Counted from the first letter of the stretch, positions 13,955-24,078 are shown. The stretch is DNA of 64,000 nt from an uncultured delta proteobacterium (GCA_903906315.1 CAIVJW010000216.1:24811-88810); one strand, 5' to 3'. The notes: generated by a model not told the origin, from the sequence alone. A program made the numbers and translations.

Positions 13955-16342
13955 CTACATCGCGGCCATCAGCTCGTACAGCTCGGCCTCGGATGCGCGG
14001 CCCGCGGCCCGTGCGGAGGCCTCGAGCCGCAGGAGCACGACGCGGCGACGCGGCGCCATCACCTCGCGCACCTCGTCATCGCCCTCCTCCATCCGCGCGG
14101 AGAGCAGCGACAGGAGGTCGAGGTCGCGACCGAGGCGGTCGAGGAGATCTGCGAGAGCGAGGGCGATCCGCAGGTCGTCGGGGTCGGCGCGCAGGCGCTC
14201 GGTCAGCCGCTGCACCTCGGCTTCGTCGGCGGCGGACACGGTCGCCTCCTCCGCCAGCTCGAACGAGATGTCGGCGCGCGGTGCTCCGCTGGACGGCGGT
14301 GCGGACGCAGGCTCCGAGGGCGGCGCGGAGTCGGCCGCGACCTCGGCGGGCGGAGCCCAGTCGGCTCGCTGCGAAGCGGTCGACGCCGGATCGCCGTCCG
14401 GAGCGGCGGCTTCGGACGGGCGGACGGGCGCCGCGAGGCGCGCACGGCCCACGACGGCGCCGGCGACGCGCCGGAACGCGGCGGCGATCCCCCGATCGCG
14501 CGGCCGCAAGCGCAGCGCGAGGCCGAGGTACCGCTCCGCCGAGACGAGGTCCTCGCGCTCGACCTCCTCGACGGTTGCGGCCTCCGCGAGCAGCGTCGCG
14601 ACGTGGGCCGCGGCATCGCCAGCGAGCGTGGGCGCGGCCTCGACCGCGTCGGCGAGCCGCCCGAACGCGAGCGCCGCCCCCGCGAGGTCGCCGATCTCCG
14701 CGCGCCACCGCCCCTCGAGCGCACGGGCCTCGAACACCTCCGGCCGGCCCGGCGGAATGGCCCGGACCCGCGCGATCGCCGCCGGCCGATCGCCGGCGAT
14801 CTCGGCGAGACCGCGCGCGAGATCGAGATCGATCGCGGCCGCGACGCCGCCGGATCGCGCCGCGATCGCGGCCGCGCGCGCGAGGAGGTCGAGGGCGCGC
14901 CGGTCCTGCCCCGCCGCACGCAGGGATCGCGCGAGGCCGGCGACCGCCTCGACGCTCTCGGGGGCATAGCGCAGCGAACGCTCGAAGGCCGCGCTCGCCT
15001 CGGCGACGAAGCCGCGATCGAGCATGGCGTCCGCGACGCGACGCCACACGGCGTGACGCGCGTGGGCGCCGCTCACCGCGGCCTCGAGGTGATCGGCGTC
15101 GGCGCGGGCGCCGCGGAGGTCCCCCGCGTCGAGGCGCGTGTCGAGCCGCGCCCCGCGCGCCGCCTCGAGCGACGGAGCACGGGCGATCGCGCGGTCCAGC
15201 GCGTCGACACGCGCCGCGGGATCGGAGGCGAGCTCGGCGACACGCAGCCAAGCGAGCGCCGCGAGCGGACCGTACGGCTCGTCGACCGCGCCGCGCGCGT
15301 GCGCCGCGACCGCGCCGTCGCGGTCGCCCGTCGCCGCGAGCAGCTCACCGCCGAGCAGGCCCGCGTCCGTCGCCGACGTCACGTCCACGATGGTCGAGAG
15401 CGCTCCCTCCGCGCGCCCTCCGACGCTCGCGTCGAGCCACGCGAGGCGCCGCGCGATCTCGGGGTGGCGCGGCGCACGCTCGAGCGCGGCGAGGTAGAGC
15501 CGCCGCGCCCCCTCGAGGTCGCCGGCGTACGCTGCCTCGTCGGCGTCGCCCGCGAGCTCGGCGAGCTCCAGCGCCGCGATCGCGCGGTCGCCGAGCGCAG
15601 GGGGAGCCGCGCCCATCTCCGCGACGAAGGTCGTCTGCGCGACGCCGGCGGTGGGCGCCTCCCACCGAACCTGCGCCGTCGACGGCGCGCGGGCGCCAGC
15701 GGCCGGGAGCAGCTCGCGCGCGACGCGCCCCGCCGCGTCGGCAAGGACGAGCGCCCCGTGCGCGATCCGGCCCTCACCGCGCGCGGCGGCGGCGAGGACG
15801 CGCATCGCGAGCACGTGCGGGGCGACGCCGAGCCCGAGCCCGCGCTCGCGCTCCGGCACGAGGCGCAGATCGCCCTCCACCGGCGCGATCACGACCTCGA
15901 ACGCGAGCGCAGCGGAGCCTGCGCGAAGGCCGATCACGGCCCCGAAGTCACCGGGCGCGACCACGACCTCGGGCGTGACCTCGCCCAGAATGCCGCGCAG
16001 GCGCGGGGCGAGCCACCGCGCGAGGTCCGCGCTCCGAACCTCGAGCGCGATGCGGATCAGCGCGCCGCGCCGGTGCCGGAAGCGCGCGACGCCGCCGGAG
16101 AGGTCCACCGGAAACCGCACCCCCGCGAGGCTGACCGAGAGGTCATCGACGACCACCGGACCGATCGCGAAGGGAGCGTCCAGCTCGATCGAAAGCGCCC
16201 CCCTCGCCACCGCGAGGCGGAGCGCTGGGCGGTCCGTGGGGGCGCGATCCGGCTTCGCCGCAGGCGTCCCCACCGGCAGGCGCGGGGACGCTTCGCGCGC
16301 CACTGCGCGGCGTCGGTCCCGCCGATCCTGCCCGATGCCCAT
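13955..16342 (-). CDS. Large TPR-type helical repeat protein
   Basis: The protein has 795 residues from the ATG at 16,342, which has TAGCCT eight bases upstream and no ribosome-binding site. The first 230 or so residues are beta-rich and unrecognised. From about 290 to the end it is a helical repeat array with TPR-like units, for example '[31 protein letters not shown]' and '[38 protein letters not shown]', many closing with alanine-rich helices. Such proteins act as binding scaffolds. No signal peptide is evident. Its partner is unknown; the downstream gene is lysC, 94 bases away. Confidence 0.75.
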   Translation of the reverse strand: MGIGQDRRDRRRAVAREASPRLPVGTPAAKPDRAPTDRPALRLAVARGALSIELDAPFAIGPVVVDDLSVSLAGVRFPVDLSGGVARFRHRRGALIRIALEVRSADLARWLAPRLRGILGEVTPEVVVAPGDFGAVIGLRAGSAALAFEVVIAPVEGDLRLVPERERGLGLGVAPHVLAMRVLAAAARGEGRIAHGALVLADAAGRVARELLPAAGARAPSTAQVRWEAPTAGVAQTTFVAEMGAAPPALGDRAIAALELAELAGDADEAAYAGDLEGARRLYLAALERAPRHPEIARRLAWLDASVGGRAEGALSTIVDVTSATDAGLLGGELLAATGDRDGAVAAHARGAVDEPYGPLAALAWLRVAELASDPAARVDALDRAIARAPSLEAARGARLDTRLDAGDLRGARADADHLEAAVSGAHARHAVWRRVADAMLDRGFVAEASAAFERSLRYAPESVEAVAGLARSLRAAGQDRRALDLLARAAAIAARSGGVAAAIDLDLARGLAEIAGDRPAAIARVRAIPPGRPEVFEARALEGRWRAEIGDLAGAALAFGRLADAVEAAPTLAGDAAAHVATLLAEAATVEEVEREDLVSAERYLGLALRLRPRDRGIAAAFRRVAGAVVGRARLAAPVRPSEAAAPDGDPASTASQRADWAPPAEVAADSAPPSEPASAPPSSGAPRADISFELAEEATVSAADEAEVQRLTERLRADPDDLRIALALADLLDRLGRDLDLLSLLSARMEEGDDEVREVMAPRRRVVLLRLEASARAAGRASEAELYELMAAM

Positions 16343-16483
16343 CGGTGGACAGGCTAGCAACCCGCGCGCGATCGCACGAAGTCCTTGGTAGACAGGGCTC
16401 CCGGCCGACGCGCGCCCCGAACACGACCGCGGCCCGCCGACGTCGCCGGCAGGCCGCGTGTCCAACCGCCTTGCGGCGGTCGG

Positions 16484-17095
16484 TCAGCGCACGTCGCCCT
16501 TGGCGATCTTGTCCTTCATCTTCTGGATCAGGGCCGGGAAGCCGTCCTTCTTGATGATCTTCGTGAACTGGGACCGGTAGCTCGAGACCAGGCTCACGCC
16601 CTCGGTGACGATGTCCTGAACCCTCCAGGTCGCGTCCTTCTGGCCCACCTTGAAGGCGATCTCGAGCGGCTCGTCGCGCGCGTCCGGCGACTTGGCCATC
16701 GCCTTGGTCTTCACCATGACGGCGCCGTCGACGGTCTCCTCACCGAGGTACTCGATGGTGAAGTTCAGCGTCTGCTTGAGGTTGCGCTCCCACGCCTTTC
16801 GCACGAGCTGCTTCAGGAGGTCGGAGAACTGCCCCTTCTCGGCGTCCGTTCGAGCGGCCCACTCACCGCCGAGCGACGCCTGCGCGAGCGATCCGTAGTC
16901 GAGCATCTCGTCGAAGATGCCCTGCAGCTTGGCGTCGTTCGCCGGCGATGACTGCTTGAGCAGCTCGAACATCGCCGTCTGCTTGCCCTTGACGACGTCC
17001 GTCGCCGCGCCGGCGTACGCAGGGGTCGCGCGCCCGAGGGCGAGCCCGAGGACCGCAACCATCGCCATCATCAGCACAACCGCTCGTCGTTTCAC
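16484..17095 (-). CDS. MlaC/Ttg2D-like periplasmic phospholipid-binding protein
   Basis: The protein has 203 residues. It begins with a Sec signal peptide (VKRRAVVLMMAMVAVLGLAL, cleavage after AYA). The mature part matches the Ttg2/MlaC family: a helical N-terminal half with LDYGSLAQASLG and FSDLLKQLVRKAW, then strands TLNFTIEYLGEETVDGAVMVKT and WRVQDIVTEGVSLVSSYRSQF. MlaC shuttles phospholipids between the outer and inner membranes. An AGGAG site 10 bases before the GTG at 17,095 sets the start. No other mla genes are adjacent, which is unusual because mlaC normally sits in the mlaFEDCB operon. Confidence 0.85.
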   Translation of the reverse strand: MKRRAVVLMMAMVAVLGLALGRATPAYAGAATDVVKGKQTAMFELLKQSSPANDAKLQGIFDEMLDYGSLAQASLGGEWAARTDAEKGQFSDLLKQLVRKAWERNLKQTLNFTIEYLGEETVDGAVMVKTKAMAKSPDARDEPLEIAFKVGQKDATWRVQDIVTEGVSLVSSYRSQFTKIIKKDGFPALIQKMKDKIAKGDVR

Positions 17096-17326
17096 GTCGC
17101 TCGCTCCTTCGTCCGGTTCCCTGCGCGGCCCGAACCTTCTCGACCGCACGGGTGGTTTAGCAAGACCGCGACCACCGCGGAAAGGGCGCGCCGAACGCTC
17201 GCCCGATTCCGCCCTCGTGAAGGAAGACGGCCGTCGGCGGCGCCCTATTCACGCGGCGCGGCGCAGGACGCAAGCGCCCCTGCGGCCGCCCGCCCTGGCG
17301 CGTGAACCATGGGCTACATTCCCACC

Positions 17327-17629
17327 GTGTCGAGCCGTCCCCACGGCGCCCCCGCGGGCGCGCAGCGCTGGCCGATCGTCGCAGGCATCGCGTTCGGGTG
17401 CTTCGTCGCCGGGGTCGCGGCGACGGAGCTCGTGCACCGCCGAGGGATGTGGCCGGACCAGGCGGTCGGCGCCCGGCCGGCGACCGCGGCGTCGACGTCA
17501 CGCACCGGGGCCGGGAGTCCGCCCGGTCCGGAGCCGCGGATCGTGTTCGACGCGGCGTCCATCGACCTCCTGCCGGACGCTTCGCTCACGCTGGAGCTGC
17601 CGCGCGGGTTCGACGCCGGCACGCGCTGA
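17327..17629 (+). CDS. Small single-pass membrane protein
   Basis: The protein has 100 residues. One membrane segment lies at about residues 17-34 (WPIVAGIAFGCFVAGVAA), followed by a Pro/Ala/Thr-rich linker and a short beta-like tail (PRIVFDAASIDLLPDASLTLEL). No family is recognised. The GTG at 17,327 is chosen over an ATG six codons upstream because TACATT sits exactly six bases ahead of it, the same box and surrounding bases (GCTACATTCCC) as before the gene at 11,055. The protein probably lies in the inner membrane; any link to the divergent mlaC-like gene or to pilS is speculative. Confidence 0.5.
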   Translation: MSSRPHGAPAGAQRWPIVAGIAFGCFVAGVAATELVHRRGMWPDQAVGARPATAASTSRTGAGSPPGPEPRIVFDAASIDLLPDASLTLELPRGFDAGTR

Positions 17630-17682
17630 CCGGGCTCGCCGACCGCTGCGGGTCCAACCCAGCCGTCGCCTGTCGAGACCGC

Positions 17683-19047
17683 TCACCTCGCCGGGAGCGC
17701 GTCGCTCACGGGCGCGGGCGCGACGTCCTCGTCGTCACGGAGCGCGCGCGGCACGACCACGCGGAAGGTCGTGCCACGTGCCTCCGCGCTGTCGACCTCG
17801 ACCGCGAAGCCGTGGTCGTCGACGATTCGCTTGACCACGGCGAGGCCGATGCCGACCCCCTGCGATCGCGTCGTGAAGAACGCGTCGAACAGGCGATCGC
17901 GCGCCTCCGGCGCCACGCCCGCGCCGCGGTCGACGATCTCGAGCGCGACGGACTCGTCCTCCCGCAGGGTGACGCGCACGACGACCTCCTCGCCGGCGGA
18001 GCTCGCGAGGACCGCATTGCGGACGAGGTTCCAGACGACCTGACGCATCTGCGCCATGTCGGCGAGCACGTCGACCCGCTCGGGCCCCTCGAAGCGGACG
18101 AGCACGTCGCTGCCGCGGCCGGACCGAGCGGCGAGCGCCACGACCTCGCGGCTGATGGAGCAGAGGTCGACACGATCCTTGGCCGGCGCACGGGGCTTCG
18201 AGAGCGACAGCATGTCGCCGACGAGATCGTTGAGGCGCGCGGTTTCGCGCTCGATGAGCTCGCAGAGCTTCACGTCCTCGGGCGGAAGCGTGCCGCCCGT
18301 GCGCAGGAGCTCGATCGATCCGGCGATCGCGCCGAGCGGGTTGCGGATCTCGTGCGCGAGGCCCGCGGCGATGCGCCCGAGGAGCGCGAGCCGCTCGGCC
18401 TGCTCGGCGCGCGCGGTCGCCTCCTCGGCGACGGCACGGACCTCGACGAGCTCGCCACCGGTCCGGCGCAGGCGCTCGGCCAGGTAGCCGGCGAGGAGCG
18501 TGACGACGAAGATGGCGAACAGATTGACGAAGAGCGGGTACGCGACGTCGCCCCACTTCGTCGCGTAGGTGCCGAGCGGCTGGTCGGGCGGCGGGACGAG
18601 AAGGCCCGCGACGAACCCGGCGCAGAGCAGGGCGAACGAGCAGAAGCCCCAGAGCGCGGCGACGAACGCGCCTCGCATGCCGAGCAGGATCGCGCCCGAC
18701 ATGCACGTGAGCATGTAGAGCGAGGCCGCACCGCTCGTCGCGCCGCCCGAGATGTACGCGATGGCCGTCCAGACGATCTGGTCGGTGACCAGCTGCACGA
18801 GCGACACCGAGTCGAGCGCGCGGCCGATGCGCAGGAGCGCGGCGTAGACGGCCGCGAGCAGGTACGCGCCGCCGATCGTGGCGAACGCGACGTTGCTCGA
18901 GAAGCCCCCTGGCGGGAAGCCCCCCGCGTAGACGGTGGTGGTGACGACGAGGAAGAGGGTGACGACGGCCAGGCGCAGGCCCGTGAGCCACGCGAGCCGG
19001 ACGGCCAGCGGGCTCTCGGCCCCAGCGCGGATGCCCAGCGGGATCAC
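17683..19047 (-). CDS. pilS: Sensor histidine kinase, PilS-like
   Basis: The protein has 454 residues. The first 200 or so contain about six membrane helices, as in PilS. A short coiled linker leads to the HisKA domain with the phosphorylation site in LAHEIRNPLGAI (His about 232), then a HATPase domain with the N box WNLVRNAV, the G1 box DRGAGV and GVGIGLAVV. PilS phosphorylates the response regulator PilR, which activates sigma-54-dependent pilin transcription. It lies 73 bases downstream of pilC, matching the pilC-pilS order of type IV pilus loci. No pilR follows; the next gene on this strand is not a response regulator. Start codon choice is uncertain. Confidence 0.8.
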   Translation of the reverse strand: MIPLGIRAGAESPLAVRLAWLTGLRLAVVTLFLVVTTTVYAGGFPPGGFSSNVAFATIGGAYLLAAVYAALLRIGRALDSVSLVQLVTDQIVWTAIAYISGGATSGAASLYMLTCMSGAILLGMRGAFVAALWGFCSFALLCAGFVAGLLVPPPDQPLGTYATKWGDVAYPLFVNLFAIFVVTLLAGYLAERLRRTGGELVEVRAVAEEATARAEQAERLALLGRIAAGLAHEIRNPLGAIAGSIELLRTGGTLPPEDVKLCELIERETARLNDLVGDMLSLSKPRAPAKDRVDLCSISREVVALAARSGRGSDVLVRFEGPERVDVLADMAQMRQVVWNLVRNAVLASSAGEEVVVRVTLREDESVALEIVDRGAGVAPEARDRLFDAFFTTRSQGVGIGLAVVKRIVDDHGFAVEVDSAEARGTTFRVVVPRALRDDEDVAPAPVSDALPAR

Positions 19048-19119
19048 GCTGCGAACGCTCTCTCGGGCGCCGCGCGAGCCCGCGCCTCGAACGGCACGGG
19101 CTCGGCGAGCCGCGTCACG

Positions 19120-20337
19120 TCACTCGCTCTTGATGGCGCCGGCGAGCGAGAAGATGGGCAGGTACATCGAGACGAGCACCGTGCCGACGACGCCGCCGAT
19201 GATGAGCATCATGAGAGGCTCGAGCATCGAGGTCATGGAGGCGACCGCGACGTCGACCTCGTCCTCGTAGAAGTCGGCGATCTTGCTGAGCATGGTGTCG
19301 AGGGCGCCCGTCTGCTCGCCGACGGCCACCATCTGCACGACCATGCCGGGGAAGATTTTGATCTCCTCGAGCGGCTCGGCCATGTTCTTGCCCTCGGAGA
19401 TGCGAGCCCGGGCGTACATGAGGCCCTCCTCGACGACGACGTTGCCGGCCGTCTTGGCGACGATCTCGAGGGCGTCGAGGATCGGCACGCCCGAGGCGAG
19501 CAAGGTACCGAGCGTGCGGGTGAAGCGGGCGACCGCGATCTTGCGCATGACGGGCCCCAGGATGGGGATGTTGAGCATGATCCGGTGGACGATCTTCTTC
19601 CCGAACGGCGCGCGGTAGAAGTACGTGAAGCCCACCGCGCCGCCGATGCCGAGGATGACCATCAACGGCAGGTAGCTGACGAAGTTTCTCGAGATCGCGA
19701 TGACGACCTTCGTGATCCCGGGCAGCGCGTCCTTGGCGCCGAACTCGGCGAACATGTTCTCGAACGCCGGGATGACGAAGGTCAGCAGCACCGTGATCAC
19801 GATGACCATGATGCCCATGACCGTGATCGGGTAGCTCATCGCGCCGCGCACCTGGCGCATGAGCTTGACGTTCTTCTCGATGTAGACGGCGAGGCGGTTG
19901 AGGATGCTGTCGAGGATGCCGCCGACCTCGCCGGCCTGGACGAGGTTCGTGAACAGGTCGTTGAAGATCTTCGGGTGGCGCCGGAGCGCGTCGCTGAAGG
20001 TCGCGCCCTGCTCGACGGTGCTCTTGATGTCCTTCAGCGCCGCCTGGAAGAACTTGTTCGGCTCCTGCGCGCCGAGGATGTCGAGGCACTGCACGAGCGG
20101 CAGGCCGGCGTCGATCATCGTCGAGAACTGGCGGATGAACTTGACGAGGTCCTTCGGGTCGACGCTGCCGCCGAACTCCGGCAGCTTGAAGCGGAACTTC
20201 GCCTTGAGCTTGACCTTGGTCGGGTTCAGCTGCTGGGAACGAAGGCGGCTCTGCACCGCGGCCTCGTTCTCGGCTTCCATGACGCCCTTCTTGACGTCTC
20301 CGGCCCGACCACGCGCTTCCCAAACGAACTCCGCCAT
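19120..20337 (-). CDS. pilC: Type IV pilus inner-membrane platform protein PilC
   Basis: The protein has 405 residues, the usual length. It has two repeated GspF-type cytoplasmic domains (FIRQFSTMIDAGLPLVQCLDIL near 70 and FTRTLGTLLASGVPILDALEIV near 270) and three membrane helices, at about 170-190, 220-240 and 375-395. PilC organises the assembly ATPases PilB and PilT and is needed to extend and retract pili, hence for twitching or social motility. The ATG start follows AGAGG. A promoter lies 36-65 bases upstream. The upstream gene is divergent, so pilC is the first gene of the unit and pilS the second; pilB and pilT are not adjacent. Confidence 0.92.
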   Translation of the reverse strand: MAEFVWEARGRAGDVKKGVMEAENEAAVQSRLRSQQLNPTKVKLKAKFRFKLPEFGGSVDPKDLVKFIRQFSTMIDAGLPLVQCLDILGAQEPNKFFQAALKDIKSTVEQGATFSDALRRHPKIFNDLFTNLVQAGEVGGILDSILNRLAVYIEKNVKLMRQVRGAMSYPITVMGIMVIVITVLLTFVIPAFENMFAEFGAKDALPGITKVVIAISRNFVSYLPLMVILGIGGAVGFTYFYRAPFGKKIVHRIMLNIPILGPVMRKIAVARFTRTLGTLLASGVPILDALEIVAKTAGNVVVEEGLMYARARISEGKNMAEPLEEIKIFPGMVVQMVAVGEQTGALDTMLSKIADFYEDEVDVAVASMTSMLEPLMMLIIGGVVGTVLVSMYLPIFSLAGAIKSE

Positions 20338-20372
20338 AAACCTCTGGGCGCCCGGGGCGGGGCGCGCGGTGC

Positions 20373-20402
20373 AGGATACGGCCGGTCGCGACGACGGGTC
20401 AA
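20373..20402 (-). promoter_or_regulatory. Promoter of pilC-pilS
   Basis: On the minus strand, TTGACC (20,402-20,397) and TATCCT (20,378-20,373) are separated by 18 bases, leaving a leader of about 30 bases before the pilC start. This is a sigma-70-type layout. Confidence 0.6.
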
Positions 20403-20480
20403 AGACTGCGGAGGCGCCCGCCCCCGCCGCGGCTCCGGGAAGCGTTGTAGCAGGAGCCTGCGCCTGACATCCTCGGCTCC

Positions 20481-21632
20481 GTGGTCGACCTCGCCGGTGT
20501 CCTCTGCCGCCCCTGCTCCCCCTCGGAAGCCCAGGATCTCGCCGAGATCGCCGAGATCGTCGTCGCGCGCTTCGGCGCCGCGCCCTGCGCCGTCGTGGCC
20601 GCGGCGCGGCGCGACGGCGCGGACTTCCGGTTCGGGGTGGGCGCCGCCGGCAGGCTCTGGCCGGCGGCCGACGCTCCGCCGGCGCGGCCCGACACACCGT
20701 TCGATCTCGCGTCGCTGACGAAGCCGGTCACCGCCCTGGCGCTCGCGCGGCTCGAACGCGCGCGCGCCATCTCGCGCTCCGAGCCGCTCGCCGACGTGCT
20801 CCCGGCGCTGCTCGGCACCGCCTCGGCGCGGACCTCGATCGACCTCCTCTCGGCGCACCGCGGAGGGCTCGACGGTCACCGGCCCCTCTACGCGCCGCTG
20901 CTCGAGGGGCGGGCGGTCGACGCGACGGCCGCGCTGCGCGAGGCGGCCGAGGCGCGGCGCGACGACGCGCGAGGCCCCGCGCCGAAGGAGGGCTTTCCCC
21001 CCGTCTACAGCGATCTCGGGTACCTCCTCGTCGGGGCCGCGATCGCCGCGCGCGGAGGCGACGACGTCGACCGCGTGATGCACCGCGAGGTCGTCGGCCC
21101 GCTCGGCCTCGCCGTCGGGTCGGCGCGCGCGCTGCGGGCGCGCGACCCACGGTTCGACGATCGCGTCGCCCCGACGGAGGTGGTGCCATGGCGCGGCGGG
21201 ACCCTTCGCGGCGCGGTCCACGACGAGAACGCCTTCGCGATCGCGAGCGACGCGGCCGCGGGGCACGCGGGCCTCTTCGGCGACGCGCTGTCCGTCGCGG
21301 CCCTCGGCGCGACGATCCTCCGCGCGCTCGCGGGCGAGACCCCGGGGTGGCTCGAGCCCGACGACCTCGCGCCCCTCGTTCGCGACCGCCCCGGCGGCTC
21401 GCTCCTCGCGGGCTTCGACCGGCGCAGCGGCGACTCGCCGAGCTCCGGCTCGCGCTTCGGGCCTCGGACCTTCGGACACCTCGGTTTCACGGGCACCAGC
21501 GTGTGGATGGACCCGGACGCCGGGCTCGTCGGCGTGCTGCTCACGAACCGGGTCCACCCGACGCGCGCGGCCGACGCGATCCGGCGGGCGCGCCCCGCCG
21601 CGTACGACGCCATCGCCGAGCGGATGCGCTGA
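20481..21632 (+). CDS. Beta-lactamase-family serine hydrolase
   Basis: The protein has 383 residues with the three signatures of the class C beta-lactamase/DD-peptidase/esterase superfamily: SLTK (Ser about 78, Lys about 81), YSDLGY in the position of YxN (about 175), and HLGFTG in the position of the KTG box (about 333). It has no signal peptide, so it is more likely a cytoplasmic esterase or peptidase than an antibiotic-resistance enzyme. A Cys-Pro-Cys segment near the start is not explained. It diverges from pilC and is followed 60 bases later by the ABC1 kinase-like gene. Confidence 0.82.
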   Translation: MVDLAGVLCRPCSPSEAQDLAEIAEIVVARFGAAPCAVVAAARRDGADFRFGVGAAGRLWPAADAPPARPDTPFDLASLTKPVTALALARLERARAISRSEPLADVLPALLGTASARTSIDLLSAHRGGLDGHRPLYAPLLEGRAVDATAALREAAEARRDDARGPAPKEGFPPVYSDLGYLLVGAAIAARGGDDVDRVMHREVVGPLGLAVGSARALRARDPRFDDRVAPTEVVPWRGGTLRGAVHDENAFAIASDAAAGHAGLFGDALSVAALGATILRALAGETPGWLEPDDLAPLVRDRPGGSLLAGFDRRSGDSPSSGSRFGPRTFGHLGFTGTSVWMDPDAGLVGVLLTNRVHPTRAADAIRRARPAAYDAIAERMR

Positions 21633-21691
21633 CCGGACGCGCCCTCGTCGCCTGTTCGTACCGCGCGATCCGCGGGTGCTAGCATCGACCC

Positions 21692-23512
21692 GTGGCGAGC
21701 GCTGCGCGACCATCGACGGGCGTACCCGAGCCCGGGAAGCCGCCGGCCGCTGCGCGCCCGGAGGCGCGATCGAACGAAGGGGCGACCGCCCCCGCTGCCC
21801 GCGCATCGGCCCCCCCCCGCCCCTCGATCTCGGCGCCGCGCCGCGATCGCGCCGAGCGCGGCCGCACCACGCACTACAGCTACCGCTTCGTCCGCGCGTA
21901 CACGACGACGTTCCTCGTCATCGGCAGCTACGTCTGGTTCCACTTCGTCACGCGCCTGCTCGGGAGCGGCTACGCGGAGTCGCGCACCGCGGAGCTGCAC
22001 CTGCGCAACGCCCGGCGCGTCGAGCGCACGCTGCTCGAGCTCGGCGGACTGTTCATCAAGGTCGGCCAGATGCTCTCGAGCATGGCGAACTTCCTGCCTG
22101 CGCAGTTCCGCGCGGGGCTCGAGGCGATGCAGGATCAGGTCCCGCCGCGCCCCTACGGCGAGATCGCCGACCGCATCGAGGCGGAGCTCGGCCGGCCGAT
22201 CGAGGAGGTCTTCGCGGAGCTGCGCGAGACGCCGCTCGCGAGCGCGTCGCTCGGGCAGGTGCACGAGGCGCTCCTGAAAGATGGCACGCGCGTCGTCGTC
22301 AAGGTGCAGCACCGCGACATCGACGAGATCGTGCGGCTCGATCTCACGACGATCCGCCGCATCATGGGGATCGTCTCGTGCTTCGTGCCCGTGAAGGGCC
22401 TCGACGCCTACTACCACCAGATCCGCGCGATGATCTCGGAGGAGCTCGACTTCCTCCGCGAGGCCGGCAACATCCGCCGCATCATGGCGAACTTCCGCGA
22501 CCAGCCGGAGGTGCGCTTCCCGCTGCCCATCGAAGGGCTCTGCACGCGGCGCGTGATGACCGCGACGTTCTGCGAGGGCGTGAAGGTCGGGGATCTCGCG
22601 GCGCTCGACGCGCGCGGCGTCGACCGCGGCGCCCTCGCGCGCAAGCTCGTCACCGTCTTCTGCCAGATGATCTTCGTCGACGGCGTCTACCACGCCGATC
22701 CGCACCCCGGGAACCTGCTCGTCGGCCCGGCCGGCGAGCTCGTGCTGCTCGACTTCGGCGCGGTGGCCGAGCTGTCGCCGCAGATGCGCGAGGGCATCCC
22801 CGAGTTTCTCGAGGGCGTGATCCGGCGCGACAGCGATCGCGTCATCCGGTCGATGAAGACGATGGGCTTCCTCGCGCGGACGGAGAGCGTCGAGGTCAGC
22901 GAGAAGGTGATCGAGTTCTTCCACGCGCGCTTCCACGAGGAGGTCAAGCTCGAGAGCTTCAACCTCAAGGACATCAAGCTCGACCCGCAGAAGGGCATCG
23001 AGAGCCTCGTCGACCTCCGGCGCATGAACGTCGGCCTGAAGGAGCTGTCGGGCGCCTTCCACGTCCCGCGCGACTGGGTGCTGCTCGAGCGCACGCTCCT
23101 GCTCCTGACGGGCGTGTGCACGCAGCTCGACCCCGACATGAGCCCGATGGACGTGGTCCGGCCGTACCTGACCAAGTTCGTCCTCGGCAACCGCGACTGG
23201 GCGCAGATCGCGCTCGAGGCGGCGAAGGACACCGCGCTCCAGGCGCTCACGCTGCCCGCCGACCTGCGCAAGTTCCTCGTCCGCGCCAACCGCGGCGAGT
23301 CGGAGGTGCGCGTCCGCGGCCTCGGGCAGGCGGCGAGTCTGCTGTACTCGGGCATCCGGCAGCTCATCTACACGGCCCTCGCAATCGCGAGCGGCGTGTG
23401 CGCCCTGCAGCTCTCGCTCGCCGGTCACGCGAGCGCCGCTCGCGCGTGCGGCTGGGGTGCGGGCGCGGCGCTGACGCTGCTCGTTCTGAGCCTGCTCACG
23501 ACCCGGCGCTGA
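21692..23512 (+). CDS. ABC1/UbiB/AarF-family atypical kinase
   Basis: The protein has 606 residues. After a disordered Pro/Ala-rich N-terminus it carries the ABC1 family core: the KxGQ motif in IKVGQMLSSM (about 125), the alanine-rich loop replacement in LASASLGQVHEA, the lysine in VVKVQHRD (about 204), the catalytic loop ADPHPGNLL (about 335) and the metal-binding LDFGAVAEL (about 350). Two hydrophobic C-terminal segments suggest membrane anchoring. Members support ubiquinone or menaquinone synthesis or lipid homeostasis. GTG at 21,692 has TAGCAT six bases upstream, indicating a leaderless mRNA. Confidence 0.9.
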   Translation: MASAARPSTGVPEPGKPPAAARPEARSNEGATAPAARASAPPRPSISAPRRDRAERGRTTHYSYRFVRAYTTTFLVIGSYVWFHFVTRLLGSGYAESRTAELHLRNARRVERTLLELGGLFIKVGQMLSSMANFLPAQFRAGLEAMQDQVPPRPYGEIADRIEAELGRPIEEVFAELRETPLASASLGQVHEALLKDGTRVVVKVQHRDIDEIVRLDLTTIRRIMGIVSCFVPVKGLDAYYHQIRAMISEELDFLREAGNIRRIMANFRDQPEVRFPLPIEGLCTRRVMTATFCEGVKVGDLAALDARGVDRGALARKLVTVFCQMIFVDGVYHADPHPGNLLVGPAGELVLLDFGAVAELSPQMREGIPEFLEGVIRRDSDRVIRSMKTMGFLARTESVEVSEKVIEFFHARFHEEVKLESFNLKDIKLDPQKGIESLVDLRRMNVGLKELSGAFHVPRDWVLLERTLLLLTGVCTQLDPDMSPMDVVRPYLTKFVLGNRDWAQIALEAAKDTALQALTLPADLRKFLVRANRGESEVRVRGLGQAASLLYSGIRQLIYTALAIASGVCALQLSLAGHASAARACGWGAGAALTLLVLSLLTTRR

Positions 23513-23533
23513 TCTGCGCTAAGGTCCACGGCG

Positions 23534-24052
23534 ATGACCGCCGACGAACGAGCCCGCCTCGAGGCCGATCTCGCCCACGCCGAGGCCGACCTCGAGCGCG
23601 TGCGCGCCGAGAACACCACGCTGGGCGAAGATTTCCGCGAAGGTCCGACCGCGGCGAAGCGCGAAGGCCTGCGCCGCGCCGCCGAGGCCCTGTCGGCCGC
23701 GCGCGACCACGCGCTCGCCGCCGCGGCCGCGCTGCGGATCTTCGAGCGGACGGGCTCGGCCTACGGGCTCATCGCCGAGAACGGCACGATCACCGGCGCG
23801 ATCGCGGTGAACGTGCCGCCGGGCACGACCAAGGAGGCGCGCGAGCAGGCCATCGAGGACGAGCTCACGCGGAGCCTCGGGGAGGCCGCGGAGACGATCG
23901 GCGTCGTCCTCGCCGCGACGCCCACCCGCTTCACGCGCGAGCGTCCGGGGCGCGACGCCGAGGGCCGCACGGTGCTCGACGTCTCGGGTCGCGTCGAGGG
24001 CGACCGCCTCGTTCCCGCCGTCTCGAAGACCGCGAAGCACCGCCGCAACTGA
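23534..24052 (+). CDS. Hypothetical coiled-coil protein
   Basis: The protein has 172 residues. Residues 1-70 are a charged helix with heptad-like spacing (ARLEADLAHAEADLERVRAENTTL), likely a coiled coil. The rest is a small alpha/beta part containing 'TGAIAVNVPPGTTKEAREQAIEDELTRSL'. No family is recognised and no signal peptide is seen. The start has TAAGGT eight bases upstream and no ribosome-binding site. It lies 21 bases after the ABC1-type gene but with its own start signal. A GC-rich hairpin separates it from the convergent patatin gene. Confidence 0.6.
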   Translation: MTADERARLEADLAHAEADLERVRAENTTLGEDFREGPTAAKREGLRRAAEALSAARDHALAAAAALRIFERTGSAYGLIAENGTITGAIAVNVPPGTTKEAREQAIEDELTRSLGEAAETIGVVLAATPTRFTRERPGRDAEGRTVLDVSGRVEGDRLVPAVSKTAKHRRN

Positions 24053-24054
24053 TC

Positions 24055-24070
24055 GGGCCGCTCGCGGCCC
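24055..24070. terminator. Hairpin between convergent genes
   Basis: GGGCCG-CTCG-CGGCCC forms a six-base-pair stem between the coiled-coil gene and the patatin gene. There is no T-tract, so terminator function in either direction is only probable. Confidence 0.4.
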
Positions 24071-24078
24071 CCTCGCGG

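Noticed and set aside
12353..16357. 1,334-codon open frame on the plus strand opposite lysC and the TPR gene
   Set aside because: It runs across two recognised minus-strand genes and their intergenic gap; composition is Arg/Glu/Asp shadow without motifs.
17309..17326. ATG at 17,309 as the start of the small membrane protein
   Set aside because: The ATG lies upstream of and overlaps the presumed -10 region (TACATT), so it could not be in the mRNA; GTG at 17,327 is preferred.
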